In this document: positions 7,589 to 15,910 of the stretch, piece by piece
Numbering within the stretch: the first letter of the stretch is position 1
Layout: every line of letters starts with the position of its first letter
Source of the DNA: an uncultured Oscillospiraceae bacterium
GTDB taxonomy: Bacteria; Bacillota; Clostridia; Oscillospirales; Oscillospiraceae
Direction: 5' to 3'
DNA length: 37,572 nt
Assembly (NCBI GenBank): GCA_934512135.1
Contig: CAKSWT010000022.1
Location: 1 to 37,572, forward strand
Program-made: the position numbers and the translations under genes
Notes under the pieces: model-generated
The model's database searches: none
Seen by the model: only the letters and a program-made list of their open reading frames with translations
What the model was told of the DNA's origin: nothing

Positions 7589-8705
7589 GGTGGGATTCCT
7601 CCTTGATATTGCTGTATTTTTTCCGGTACTGGCTGGGGGTCATACCGGAAACCCGACGAAAGAGGGTGAGAAAATAGCTGTAGTTTTCATACCCAACCTG
7701 TTCTGCCACCTGTCCCACGGGAAGGGAGGTGTTGATCAGCAGACCGAAGGCGCGCTGCATCCGCTGCTGTAAAATAAAGTCGGAAATACTGGAACCGGTT
7801 TCCTGGCGGAAGAGCCGGGCCAGATGATTTTGACTCAGATGAACATGATCGGCAATTTCCTGTCGGGAGAGATTTTCGCTGAGGTGGGCGAGAATATATT
7901 CCTTTGCCTGCTGGGTATAGCCTTGGCTTTTCCGGCGCCGGTCCAGATCATCTGACAGGGCAGTGACCGCACTAAAAATCCAGGTGAGGGTGTTGGCGAT
8001 GGAGTCTGGGGCCTCACGGAAGCAGCGGGCATTTTCACTTCGGTCAAAGAGTACATGGGCCGGTACATGCTTTTCTCCCATGACGCTGTAGAGCAGCTGG
8101 ATAAAGTCCAGGTGGAATCGGCGCAGGGCCTCGGCGCGGAAACTGTGCTTTTCCCCGAGGAAGAAATCGGCAGCCTCGGTTAACAGCCGGTCAAAGGCTT
8201 CGTCCACCAATAGATAGTGCCAGTGGGTGAGGAGGGAGTCAGAAATGGGATGAAGGGTTGTTTCCTCGCCCAGCAGCAAAACCTGACAGCTGGAGAGATG
8301 CTCCTGCTCCAACTGCAACAGCCGGTCTACCATGGGATTCAGGGAGGCGGCAGGGACCGGGTTCCCCACATAGCAGCCAGCCTCACAGGGAAGCCCTTGG
8401 CTGCACTGTTCCATAATACGCTGACAGATTCCGGCGACCTGTGGCTGCGTTGTATTTCCGGTGAGAATCGTCAGCAGATGCCCTTCGTCCAGACGGAGGC
8501 AATCGCCCATGGAATCGTTTTCGAGCAGCGCTTGACGGAGCAGGGCTTCCATTTGCTTCAGCGTTCGGTATTTGTCGCGCCAGTCCGGGTTTCCGTTCCA
8601 CCGACGGATGCCCAGCAGCACAGGCAGCGTTGTAAGCTGGGGAGCCGGCGCATTGCCCAGCAGCAGTTCCTGCCAAGGAATCGGCTGGGCGGCAGATTCG
8701 ACCAT
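7581..8705 (-). CDS. AraC-family transcriptional regulator
   Basis: 374 residues. The double helix-turn-helix of the AraC/XylS family spans about 266-365: first HTH around LSRQEIADHVHLSQNHLARLF, second around LPVGQVAEQVGYENYSYFLTLF, closed by the TPSQYRKKY signature. The 265-residue N-terminal part is a sensor region I cannot assign; it resembles the long cytosolic input regions of clostridial AraC proteins next to solute-binding lipoproteins. GGAGG lies 7 nt before the ATG and a strong promoter precedes it. It overlaps the flavodoxin-like gene and sits just after a solute-binding lipoprotein gene, so these are its likely targets. Confidence 0.9.
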   Translation of the reverse strand: MVESAAQPIPWQELLLGNAPAPQLTTLPVLLGIRRWNGNPDWRDKYRTLKQMEALLRQALLENDSMGDCLRLDEGHLLTILTGNTTQPQVAGICQRIMEQCSQGLPCEAGCYVGNPVPAASLNPMVDRLLQLEQEHLSSCQVLLLGEETTLHPISDSLLTHWHYLLVDEAFDRLLTEAADFFLGEKHSFRAEALRRFHLDFIQLLYSVMGEKHVPAHVLFDRSENARCFREAPDSIANTLTWIFSAVTALSDDLDRRRKSQGYTQQAKEYILAHLSENLSRQEIADHVHLSQNHLARLFRQETGSSISDFILQQRMQRAFGLLINTSLPVGQVAEQVGYENYSYFLTLFRRVSGMTPSQYRKKYSNIKEESHHG

Positions 8706-8738
8706 GGGTTCACCTCCTGTTCGGTATGCTTCTCGTTC

Positions 8739-8767
8739 ATTATACCTGGTTTTGTCAGCAAGCGCAA
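8739..8767 (-). promoter_or_regulatory. Promoter of the AraC/flavodoxin pair
   Basis: Minus-strand TTGCGC (8762-8767), 17-bp spacer, TATAAT (8739-8744), 34 nt before the AraC-type start. It begins just past the upstream lipoprotein's terminator hairpin, so the pair forms its own unit. Confidence 0.7.
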
Positions 8768-8770
8768 GCG

Positions 8771-8796
8771 CCCGGCAAGGGAACCCCCTTGCCGGG
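8771..8796 (-). terminator. Terminator after lipoprotein copy 2
   Basis: A perfect 11-bp GC-rich stem (8771-8781 with 8786-8796) with a 4-nt loop, 14 nt past the lipoprotein stop codon. The tail on the minus strand is only weakly T-rich and overlaps the next promoter's -35 box. Confidence 0.6.
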
Positions 8797-8809
8797 ATGT
8801 AATTACGGG

Positions 8810-10546
8810 TCAGGCTGCATAGGCGTCATAGACTTCCTGATAGATTTCCACAACGCGATCAATGTTCAGGGTTTCCATCTGCTGGAGATAGGCATCCCAA
8901 TTTGCAAGATCGTCAGAGCCAATGATGAATTCCGTTACCTTGCCGGTGGCATAGGTCATGAGATCACCCATGATGCCTGCCATTTCGCCGGCTTGGGCGG
9001 CGCTCATCTCCGTGGTGGGCATGGTGTAGGCGTCATCCGTGTTGCTGTCCCAGATGCTCCGGGCCTCAATCTCCTTTTCACTGTAGGCAATGTCGCTGCG
9101 GCTCTCCTTTTCGATAAAGGGGCCAATGGTCAGGGTGTACATCACCTGGGTCTCCCGCATGCTGTGATCGGGGTTGTTGTATACCAGCTCGGTATACTCG
9201 GGGGTACCGTCTGGGCCGAATTCCATGGCTTCCCCCTCAACGCCGTAGTTGCAGAGCAGGCTGCCTTCCTCGGTGAAGAAGTAGTCCATGTACTGGAGCG
9301 CCAGCTGAGTGTCGTGGCAGGTGGTGGTGATGGACCAGGAGTTGTCGCCTACCAGGGTCTTTTTGTTTGCAAAGTGCAGGGTCTGACCTTCTGTCATGAC
9401 CGGTGCCGCCATGGCCTGGATCTCTGCGCCCTCTTCTGCCATCATAGACTGAAGCAGGTCCATCTGAAAATAGTCACAGGTGAATACGCCGCTCTGGCCG
9501 GTGGTGGTCTTGCTGGGGTCCAGTCCGTGGCCGGTGTTCTCAATGTAGAAGTCGGAGCCAAGGAGCCCTTCCTCGTACCACTGGTGCATCATGGTCAGAT
9601 AGTCCTTGAAGCCATCCTCGACCCAGCCAAATTTCACGTCGCCGTCGACAACATAGACGGGATAGGAACCCATAAAGGCTGCATAGACGCCGCCAACGTC
9701 AAAGGCGGAGCAGATTTCGTTCTCGTCCAGCACGCCGGTATAGGGGATACCCAGGGCTTCGATGGCGCCCTTTTCGTTTTTGAAGGCGGTGAGGACATCG
9801 TGGAGATCGTCCAGGGTAACGGGCATATCCTTGCCCAGATCGTCGAGCCAGTCCTGACGAATCACAAGACCTGTGCTGGACTTGGTATATTCGGCCTCCA
9901 GACGCTGGATTTCCACCAGACGGCCGGAGGGAGTGGACACCTCGGCAAGGGTGTCGGGATCCTTGGTGATGTTGTAGTAATAGTTGGGGGCAAATTCCGG
10001 CACCAGCTCGGTGACATCTACCAGCACTTCATCCTCCACGGCCTTGTCGATGCCGCCGGTGTAGTAGCTGCTGGCGTTGTAGAAGAAGTCGGGATAATCG
10101 CCGGATGCCACCAGCAGATTAAAGTTGTCCGATGCGGTGGTAACGGATTGGAGCATAAAGGTCAGGCTCACGCCGGTTTTCTCCGCCACGGCCTGTAGGA
10201 CGCTGTTCTGGCCGCCGGCGAGATAGGTGGCCATAATATCGGATAGATCCCCGGGGAAGGAATACCAGAGAGAAAAGCGCTCAGGTGTGTCGGTGAGGGG
10301 GTAGGATACCTCGGGAATCTCAAAGACGGATTCCTGAATCGATTCCGCACTTACGGGCTCTCCGGGAGCGGGCGTTTCGGCTGCGGGGACAGCAGTCTGT
10401 GCATCGCCGGAACCGGAGGATGCAGCGGATGCAGCGGATGCAGCAGATGCAGCAGATGCGGCGGAAGAGCCGTTGCTGCCGCAGGCGGTCAACAGGGAGC
10501 CAAGCATGGCCAAAACCAAAAGCGTGGATAACAAGTTCTTTTTCAC
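8810..10546 (-). CDS. Extracellular solute-binding lipoprotein (LplA-like), copy 2
   Basis: 578 residues, read from a GTG start at 10546 with GGAGG 8 nt upstream, the AGGAGG overlapping the stop of the preceding flavodoxin-like gene. Signal peptide residues 1-21, lipobox LTAC, lipidated Cys22. A Ser-Ala-Ala repeat tether (about 28-43) follows, then a mature domain with LLVASGDYPDFF and IRQDWLDDLG as in the three other copies of this window. It is co-transcribed with the flavodoxin-like gene 13 nt upstream. No permease or ATPase partner is nearby. The link between a lipoprotein and a cytosolic flavin protein in one operon suggests uptake and reduction of one compound, but that is inference. 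Confidence 0.86.
   Translation of the reverse strand: MKKNLLSTLLVLAMLGSLLTACGSNGSSAASAASAASAASAASSGSGDAQTAVPAAETPAPGEPVSAESIQESVFEIPEVSYPLTDTPERFSLWYSFPGDLSDIMATYLAGGQNSVLQAVAEKTGVSLTFMLQSVTTASDNFNLLVASGDYPDFFYNASSYYTGGIDKAVEDEVLVDVTELVPEFAPNYYYNITKDPDTLAEVSTPSGRLVEIQRLEAEYTKSSTGLVIRQDWLDDLGKDMPVTLDDLHDVLTAFKNEKGAIEALGIPYTGVLDENEICSAFDVGGVYAAFMGSYPVYVVDGDVKFGWVEDGFKDYLTMMHQWYEEGLLGSDFYIENTGHGLDPSKTTTGQSGVFTCDYFQMDLLQSMMAEEGAEIQAMAAPVMTEGQTLHFANKKTLVGDNSWSITTTCHDTQLALQYMDYFFTEEGSLLCNYGVEGEAMEFGPDGTPEYTELVYNNPDHSMRETQVMYTLTIGPFIEKESRSDIAYSEKEIEARSIWDSNTDDAYTMPTTEMSAAQAGEMAGIMGDLMTYATGKVTEFIIGSDDLANWDAYLQQMETLNIDRVVEIYQEVYDAYAA
10418..10462. repeat. Five 9-bp tandem repeats in the lipoprotein tether
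   Basis: Five consecutive 9-bp units (GGATGCAGC three times, then two variants) encode a Ser-Ala-Ala repeat after the lipidated cysteine of lipoprotein copy 2. Because the unit is a multiple of three, slippage would change tether length without breaking the frame. Confidence 0.8.
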
Positions 10547-10559
10547 AAAAATAACCTCC

Positions 10560-11402
10560 TTAGCTGATGCTGATATATTCGCCGCCGTACTCTCTGCGGC
10601 CTGTCTCGGAGGGGAAGTAGCCTTTTACCACATTGCGTACAAAGATCTTTGCAGACTCCTTGTCGTCGGCGTTGGGGCGCGGCTCCCGCTCGTGGGGCAT
10701 GATGCCGGCCTTCTTCACCAGAGCCTTTTCCTCGGGGCTCATCTTTGCCATCTCCGGCGGCTCGTGAATGGGGCCTTGCTCCCCCATGTTGGCGGCCTGC
10801 CGGATCTTGCCCAGAATGTGAGGGGGATACTTCTTGAATTCCTCTGCCTTGGGGTCCTTCTTAAAGCGGCTGAGCAGTTCGGAGGCCAGGTCTACAGACA
10901 GCCCCAAGTCGTCGGCGATGGTGTCCACAGAGGCGTGGTGCAGCTCGGTGCCCAGGCAGGCGAACTGACCGATGGTCTGGATGTACAGGTTCTCCAGGTA
11001 CAGCTTTTCGATGGCCAGGGTAGCCAGGCATTCGCTGGGACCGGTGGAGGTGCCGCCGTAGGTGCAAAACTCAATGGCGTAGGGGGTGTAGTCCGGGGCT
11101 TCGGGACGCTTGAGTCCGGGCATAATCAGCCGGTCGGAATACATCCGGGGGGGCATGGAGGCGGTAAGACCCAGATTTTTTCCGATGAGGGTGGAGGGCA
11201 GTCCTGCCATAATGGGGCTGCCCACAAACAAAAGATCGTAATGGTCAAAGAAGACGGGATTCTCCACAAAGCTGGTTTTGTTGGTGATCTTAATGGAGTC
11301 GACCGTCCAATTCATTTCCTCCAGCGCCTCCCGGAAACAGCCTGCAATTTTTTCGGTGTTGCCGGTGACGGAGGCGTAGAGGATCAGTGCCTTTCTTGCC
11401 AT
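10560..11402 (-). CDS. Flavodoxin-like protein, copy 2
   Basis: 280 residues, clearly paralogous to the protein at 6785-7588: both begin with ALILYAS-x-TGNTEK (FMN phosphate loop) and share the HYDL..GSP, PPR-YS and CTYGG..GPSE type segments in the same order. The C-terminal ~110 residues are again an unassigned extension. It lacks the cysteines of a ferredoxin domain, so it is not an EFR1-type flavodoxin-ferredoxin fusion. AGGAAGG lies before the ATG. It is the first gene of an operon with a solute-binding lipoprotein and is divergent from an unrecognised gene across a region with two palindromes. FMN binding is likely; the redox partner is unknown. Confidence 0.8.
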   Translation of the reverse strand: MARKALILYASVTGNTEKIAGCFREALEEMNWTVDSIKITNKTSFVENPVFFDHYDLLFVGSPIMAGLPSTLIGKNLGLTASMPPRMYSDRLIMPGLKRPEAPDYTPYAIEFCTYGGTSTGPSECLATLAIEKLYLENLYIQTIGQFACLGTELHHASVDTIADDLGLSVDLASELLSRFKKDPKAEEFKKYPPHILGKIRQAANMGEQGPIHEPPEMAKMSPEEKALVKKAGIMPHEREPRPNADDKESAKIFVRNVVKGYFPSETGRREYGGEYISIS

Positions 11403-11440
11403 ACTATCGCATCCTTCCTGTGTTTTTTCTTGATGCCATC

Positions 11441-11530
11441 AGTATAGCGCCATATCGGAGAAAAGCGTAGAAAGAAACTCTGCTTTTCTCCTCCAATAAT
11501 TGTGCAACCCACGGGCATGCACAATTATTG
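11441..11530. promoter_or_regulatory. Divergent control region with two palindromes
   Basis: A TATACT -10 box for the minus-strand operon lies at 11441-11446 without a good -35 box. The place of the -35 is taken by a perfect 10-bp inverted repeat (11457-11466 with 11482-11491). Next to it is a perfect 13-bp inverted repeat (11494-11506 with 11518-11530). A -10 box for the plus-strand gene (TATAAT, just before 11581) also lacks a good -35. Weak promoters flanked by palindromes fit activator-controlled divergent expression; the AraC- or LysR-type protein nearby is a candidate. Confidence 0.5.
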
Positions 11531-11611
11531 AATAGAAGAGCATGGATTTGTGCATGCCGGAACAGGGCAGTTTTCGATATAATAAGGCTATATAAAAGGA
11601 GGAATGCCCAT

Positions 11612-12295
11612 ATGAACGGAACATATGAAATTACACTCCCACTGCCCGGGGGAGAGCGAAAGAGCAGTTTAACCCTTTCGGGTAAGCCCGAAAAGCTCAG
11701 CGGCACCCTAACCAACCCCTATGAGCCGTCCACCCTTTGCCCTGTGGAAGGAGCGGTAGAAAACGGCGTTTTGATCTGCCGCACCATGGTGGGGCGGACG
11801 GAATTTATTCTTTCCGGACCCATGAAAGCGGAGGGGCTGGAGCTGTGCCTAACCACCCATGAGACGATTCCGCTGGAGCCGGGGAAGCGGATCTCCGGAA
11901 CGCCGGGACAGCTGGAGGGCGAATATCTGGTGGGGGTGTATTCTCCCGGCGGTGTCAAGGAAAACCATTTTGTGATTTGGCGGGAAAACGGGACCCTGGG
12001 CGGTGAGATGTATTGCCTGATGGACGAAAAGACCCTGGAGTTTTTGAAGCACATGATGGGAGGCCCGGGCGGTCCTGCACCTGAGGGTGAAATGCCCCCG
12101 CTGCCCAAGGTGGGAGACAAATGCGACGTCAACCCCTTCCTGTCGGTGACGGGAACCCCGGAGCGCTTTACCGTGACCACCCGCACCGGAAGCGGCTCAC
12201 TGTTCTGCTTTACGGGGGCCCTGGAGGAGGATCATCCGACGCTGACTCTGCATGTTACCGATGAAACCAATGGAATTCGCGCGGTTCCGCAGTGA
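11612..12295 (+). CDS. Unrecognised beta-rich protein with GGPGGP linker
   Basis: 227 residues from the ATG at 11612, which has AAGGAGG 9 nt upstream; an in-frame start at 11528 has none. There is no signal peptide or membrane segment. The sequence alternates short polar strands (YEITLPLPGG, SSLTLSGKPEKLSGTL, ENGVLICRTMVGRTEF), suggesting a small beta-barrel or repeated beta-sandwich. A Gly/Pro-rich linker (GGPGGPAPEGE, about 151-161) precedes a last section that again has SLTLSG-like strands. A similar linker occurs in the NTF2-like protein at 2884-3621. It is divergent from the flavodoxin/lipoprotein operon and may share its regulation. I do not recognise the family. Confidence 0.7.
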   Translation: MNGTYEITLPLPGGERKSSLTLSGKPEKLSGTLTNPYEPSTLCPVEGAVENGVLICRTMVGRTEFILSGPMKAEGLELCLTTHETIPLEPGKRISGTPGQLEGEYLVGVYSPGGVKENHFVIWRENGTLGGEMYCLMDEKTLEFLKHMMGGPGGPAPEGEMPPLPKVGDKCDVNPFLSVTGTPERFTVTTRTGSGSLFCFTGALEEDHPTLTLHVTDETNGIRAVPQ

Positions 12296-12301
12296 ATGAT
12301 C

Positions 12302-12330
12302 AAAAACGGCAGTGGGAATTCCCACTGCCG
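12302..12330 (-). terminator. Terminator between convergent genes
   Basis: A perfect 10-bp stem (12307-12316 with 12321-12330) with an AATT loop. On the minus strand it is followed by TTTTT (12302-12306), so it ends the MDR gene coming from the right; it may also slow plus-strand transcripts of the gene ending at 12295. Confidence 0.75.
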
Positions 12331-12466
12331 TGCAGTTTGTCAAAAAACCTCGTTGAGCTTCGCCGCCGGAGTGGCGAAATAGAGTCAAATCATGTTTCAC
12401 CGGACCCTGTGGTATTTGTAATCGTCCGAAAAACGGAGCTGCTGTAAGCTGACAGCCCCTGGTTTT

Positions 12467-13453
12467 TTAAATGCGCAGCACAATGCTGCCGAAGAAGTTC
12501 CCGGAATCCAGCAGCTGATGGGCCTGTCGTACCTCCTCCAGAGAGAATACGCCGCCTACATGGGGCTTGATTTTTCCGTCGTGGAGCAGCTGGAACATTT
12601 CCTGCTTCTTTTGACGGAGCAGCTCCGGTTTATCGTCGAAATAGTGGAAGGAGAATGCGCGGATGGCGGGACAACGGCCAAAGCGCTCCACCATCGCTCC
12701 GATCAAGTCTCCCGAGGGGGAGCCCTTGGTGTTGTTATACATCAGGACGGTGCCCATGTCCGCCAGGTAGTCCAGCTCCGGAATGAGCCCGTCGCCGATG
12801 GACTGATCCATGATAATATCCGCACCTTTGCCGCCGGTCAGAGAGAGGACGGTATCCTTTACGTTTGCCGCGGTGTAGCAGAACACCTCCGCACTGCTGA
12901 TGGAGCGCAGATAGCTGCATTTTTCCTCTGTGCTGGCAGAGGCGATGATCCGAAGTCCCAGCAGCGGCCCAATCTGGCAGACGGCTGTGCCAATGGAGCC
13001 TGCCGCGCCCTGAATGTACAGGGTTTTACCCTGGGCCTGGGGGAAGCACTCTGTCAGCATGCCCCAGACAATCAGAGAACTGGTTGCGATGGCGGCCAGC
13101 TGAGGATCGGTGCCTTCGGGGATGGCGGTGACAAATCGGAGGGGGGCGGTTTTGTATTCGGCGTAGCAGCCGCAGCCTACAGGATGCTCCACATAGACCC
13201 ATTGGCCGGGTTCGAATTCTGTGACACCTTCCCCCAGTCCGGCCACAATGCCCGCACCGTAGAGGCCGGGATAGAAGGGGAGAATGTGGTTGGTCCAGGG
13301 GTAGCTTCCGGACCGCATCAGCTTGTCTGGCCGGGAGATTCCGGCACTTTTCATCTGGATTAGGACTTCTCCGGTGGCAGGCTGAGGAATGGGCGCTTCA
13401 AATAGCTCCAGAACCTCCGGACCGCCGTGCCGGAGCAGTTTTACTGCTTTCAT
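12467..13453 (-). CDS. Medium-chain (zinc-free) quinone-reductase-like oxidoreductase
   Basis: 328 residues from the ATG at 13453 (MKAVKLL...); an upstream in-frame start at 13498 is unsupported. This is an MDR-superfamily enzyme of the quinone oxidoreductase type: N-terminal GroES-like half with GEVLIQMKSAGISRPDKLMRSG, and a Rossmann half with the nucleotide motif YIQGAAGSIG (146-155). The catalytic and structural zinc cysteines of alcohol dehydrogenases are absent. The reaction is likely NADPH-dependent reduction of a quinone or enone. The ribosome site (GAGG) is weak. It stands alone between a convergent gene and the MATE exporter. Confidence 0.85.
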   Translation of the reverse strand: MKAVKLLRHGGPEVLELFEAPIPQPATGEVLIQMKSAGISRPDKLMRSGSYPWTNHILPFYPGLYGAGIVAGLGEGVTEFEPGQWVYVEHPVGCGCYAEYKTAPLRFVTAIPEGTDPQLAAIATSSLIVWGMLTECFPQAQGKTLYIQGAAGSIGTAVCQIGPLLGLRIIASASTEEKCSYLRSISSAEVFCYTAANVKDTVLSLTGGKGADIIMDQSIGDGLIPELDYLADMGTVLMYNNTKGSPSGDLIGAMVERFGRCPAIRAFSFHYFDDKPELLRQKKQEMFQLLHDGKIKPHVGGVFSLEEVRQAHQLLDSGNFFGSIVLRI

Positions 13454-13646
13454 AAGTATGACCTCGTTTCTGTGATTTGTCGCGGTCCCCCACGGCACGG
13501 TGAGAGAATTGAATCAGGACCGCAATTTACGGTGCGTCCCGCTGGAATCTTCAGGACGATTGTACCATGATAGCCGCTGGCCTTCAACTCTTTTTTGTGT
13601 GCGGAAATACGGAGGAATTGTCCCGTCTGCCGAATACCATGTGTTA

Positions 13647-14972
13647 TCACGAAGGCGTTTTCAGGAAGGTCGTTCTGTGGGTAAAATATAAGGGAAAGGC
13701 GATCAACATGGTCACGGCTTCTGACAGCGGCATGGTCAGCCATATTCCGGATACGCCGAGGAGCTGAGGCAGAATCAGAATGAATACTGCCACAAGGATG
13801 AGGGAGCGCAGGGAGGAAATCAGCGCGGAGATAAATCCCCGGCCCAGCGCCGTAAAATACCCGGAGAGGAACACGTTCCAGCCGATGAAAAGAAAAACCG
13901 GGCAAAACAGCGTTAATCCATCCCAGGTCAAGGTGAAAACATGTCCGTCTGCCACAAACAGGTGGATGATCTGCTTCCCGCACACCAGGGAAAATGCCAG
14001 AATCAGCAGGGAACTGACGGCGATGGTGACAAAGCTGTACCGGGTTGTCTCCCGGATTCTTTCATCATCCTTCGACCCGATGTTGTAGCTGACAATGGGG
14101 GCGGTGGCGACGGCAATTCCCATGTAAAAGGAGATAAAAAAGTAGTAGATGTACATGATGATCGTGACCGCAGCAACGCCATCCTCGCCAAAGTACCGCA
14201 TAATAATCAGATTAAACAGAAATGTGGTGATTCCCGTGGACATTTCCGTCAGCATCTCGCTGCTGCCGTTGGTACAGGATCGGAGGAGAACGGCCCAATT
14301 GGCCTTGGGCTTGCAGAACCGAATGTGGCTGAATCTCAGGAAATAGACCAATCCGATCAGCATACTGACCAAAATGGACAGGAAGGTTCCCCAGGCGGCG
14401 CCAAGGGTGCCCATACCCAGCAGCGCCACAAAAATATAGTCAAAGACAATGTTCAGCACCAGTCCGGTGAGAGACATCAGCAGCCCGATGTTTGGCATGC
14501 CGTCGGTTCGCACCAGATATTCAAAAAACAGCTTAAAGGACATGGGGATGCTTCCCAGAAAGATGACAAAGGCATAGGGGAGCACATGAGGAAGCAGCCG
14601 CCGGCTGCTTCCCAAAAACATACAGATGGGCTTCAGAAACAGAATGCCCGCAATGGTAAACGCAGCGGCAAGCGCAAGCAGGATGAGGCAAATGAAGGTG
14701 AAAATCTCATTTGCCTCCCGGTCCCTTCCCTGGCCCAGCTTTTCACCGATGATGGCCCCGGCTCCGGTGGCCAGCATCACCGAGGTCCCGAAGATGACGC
14801 AGGTAACGGGAATGACAATATTGATTCCGGCCAGGGCGTCGGAGCCGGCGAATTTTGATACAAAAAATCCGTCGATGGTGGTATAGAAGGATAGGAAGAT
14901 CATGGCCAATACAGAGGGCATCAGGTACCGTAAGAATTGTGGATACGTCAGTTTCGCTTCAAAGCATGTCAT
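13647..14972 (-). CDS. MATE-family multidrug/cation exporter
   Basis: 441 residues with about 12 hydrophobic segments arranged as two six-helix halves. The first half has LRYLMPSVLAMIFLSFYTTIDGFFVSKFAG and GAGAIIGEKLGQGRDREAN, both typical of MATE exporters (NorM/DinF/MepA group); the second half repeats the pattern (GIAVATAPIVSYNIGSKDDERI). It should expel cationic drugs or metabolites using a Na+ or H+ gradient. It is divergent from a MerR-type regulator, and the promoter between them has the unusual 19-bp spacer used by that family, so drug-induced control is very likely. Confidence 0.93.
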   Translation of the reverse strand: MTCFEAKLTYPQFLRYLMPSVLAMIFLSFYTTIDGFFVSKFAGSDALAGINIVIPVTCVIFGTSVMLATGAGAIIGEKLGQGRDREANEIFTFICLILLALAAAFTIAGILFLKPICMFLGSSRRLLPHVLPYAFVIFLGSIPMSFKLFFEYLVRTDGMPNIGLLMSLTGLVLNIVFDYIFVALLGMGTLGAAWGTFLSILVSMLIGLVYFLRFSHIRFCKPKANWAVLLRSCTNGSSEMLTEMSTGITTFLFNLIIMRYFGEDGVAAVTIIMYIYYFFISFYMGIAVATAPIVSYNIGSKDDERIRETTRYSFVTIAVSSLLILAFSLVCGKQIIHLFVADGHVFTLTWDGLTLFCPVFLFIGWNVFLSGYFTALGRGFISALISSLRSLILVAVFILILPQLLGVSGIWLTMPLSEAVTMLIAFPLYFTHRTTFLKTPS

Positions 14973-14988
14973 AAATCAAATCTCCTGC

Positions 14989-15017
14989 TTGCTAATTTTT
15001 TACGATGACTATATAAT
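14989..15017 (+). promoter_or_regulatory. Promoter of the MerR-type regulator
   Basis: Plus-strand TTGCTA (14989-14994), 17-bp spacer, TATAAT (15012-15017). The expected start point (about 15024) lies at the edge of the regulator's palindrome, which suggests autorepression. Confidence 0.7.
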
Positions 15018-15043
15018 AAAGGATATAGTAACTATACTGTCAA
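15013..15043 (-). promoter_or_regulatory. MATE promoter with 19-bp spacer and MerR operator
   Basis: Minus-strand consensus TTGACA (15038-15043) and TATTAT (15013-15018) are separated by 19 bp instead of 17. A perfect dyad, TATAGT-A-ACTATA (15024-15036), sits in the spacer. This is the arrangement that MerR-family activators untwist to fire a promoter, so the MATE exporter should be switched on when the adjacent regulator binds its ligand. Confidence 0.85.
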
Positions 15044-15055
15044 GGAGAGATTTGC

Positions 15056-15901
15056 GTGAAAGACATGTTTTCCATTGGAGAACTTGCCAGGTATCAGAAT
15101 ATTTCCAAGCAGACCTTGATTTATTACGACAAAATCGGTCTGTTTCGGCCGGCCTATGTAGACCCCAATAATCAATACCGATACTACGCGGCAAAGCAGA
15201 TTGACTATTTGGACACCATTTTGATGATGAAGGAAATGGGCTTTTCCCTTCGTGAGATTCGGGAGCATATGAAAAACTATACCATCGACAGGTCGCTGGT
15301 TGCGCTGAGGAAGCAGTTAACGGTGCTGGAGCAGCAGATCACCTACTTGCAGCTGATTAAAAATCGCCTGGCCCACCGATGTGAGCAGATGGAAAATGTA
15401 AAGGAGTTTCATGAACGAAATCAGGAGGTGATGTGCAAGGAGGTGACAGAGAAATACCTTTTGTATGCGGAGGTGGAATTCCCTCAATCCTTTCGGGAAA
15501 TCAGCATTGCCACAAAGAAGTGCTTTTCCCAGGCCATGCAGGAGGAGCTGCCGATCTTCTTCCAAACCGGCGTGATGGTCCCCTACCGGCACATTTTAGA
15601 GGGAAGATATACCGAGGCCAGCATTGCATTTCTGCCTATTGAAAAAACGGAAAAGGCAAGAAATATCAGATATCTTCCCAAGGGAAGGGTGGCGTGTATC
15701 TACCACTGCGGCAACTATCAATCGGTGGATGCGTCCTATCAGAAGCTGCTGAAATTCTGCCGGGAGCATCATCTGGAGATTGTCTCCGATGCATATGAGT
15801 TTTGTATCAACGACTACATTTCCTCCGGGGATGAAAATGAGTACATTACGGAGATCTTTTTCTATATTCGTGAGAACAAGGAGTGCGTACCAGAGAGGTG
15901 A
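15056..15901 (+). CDS. MerR-family multidrug-responsive regulator (BmrR-like)
   Basis: 281 residues, GTG start at 15056 with AAGGAG 8 nt upstream. Residues 1-70 are the MerR winged HTH (FSIGELARYQNISKQTLIYYDKIGLFRP, then YRYYAAKQIDYLDTILMMKEMGFSLREI). A long coiled-coil dimerisation helix follows (about 80-125), then a ~150-residue GyrI/BmrR-like ligand domain (EISIATKKCF..., GRVACIYHCGNYQSVDASYQKL). The architecture is that of BmrR, which binds lipophilic cations. It is divergent from the MATE gene, with a MerR-type operator between them. The downstream DNA-repair gene starts 9 nt later and probably shares its transcript. Confidence 0.92.
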   Translation: MKDMFSIGELARYQNISKQTLIYYDKIGLFRPAYVDPNNQYRYYAAKQIDYLDTILMMKEMGFSLREIREHMKNYTIDRSLVALRKQLTVLEQQITYLQLIKNRLAHRCEQMENVKEFHERNQEVMCKEVTEKYLLYAEVEFPQSFREISIATKKCFSQAMQEELPIFFQTGVMVPYRHILEGRYTEASIAFLPIEKTEKARNIRYLPKGRVACIYHCGNYQSVDASYQKLLKFCREHHLEIVSDAYEFCINDYISSGDENEYITEIFFYIRENKECVPER

Positions 15902-15910
15902 TGCGGGAAT

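Noticed and set aside
8726..10198. Long open frame on the strand opposite lipoprotein copy 2
   Set aside because: Gly/Val/His-rich antisense reading with no ribosome site or domain; a by-product of third-position GC in the real gene. The same holds for 17409-19100 (plus), 29694-31202 (minus), 22677-23819 (minus) and 24047-25162 (minus).
10560..11402. EFR1-type flavodoxin-ferredoxin fusion
   Set aside because: No CxxCxxCxxxC motifs in the C-terminal extension.
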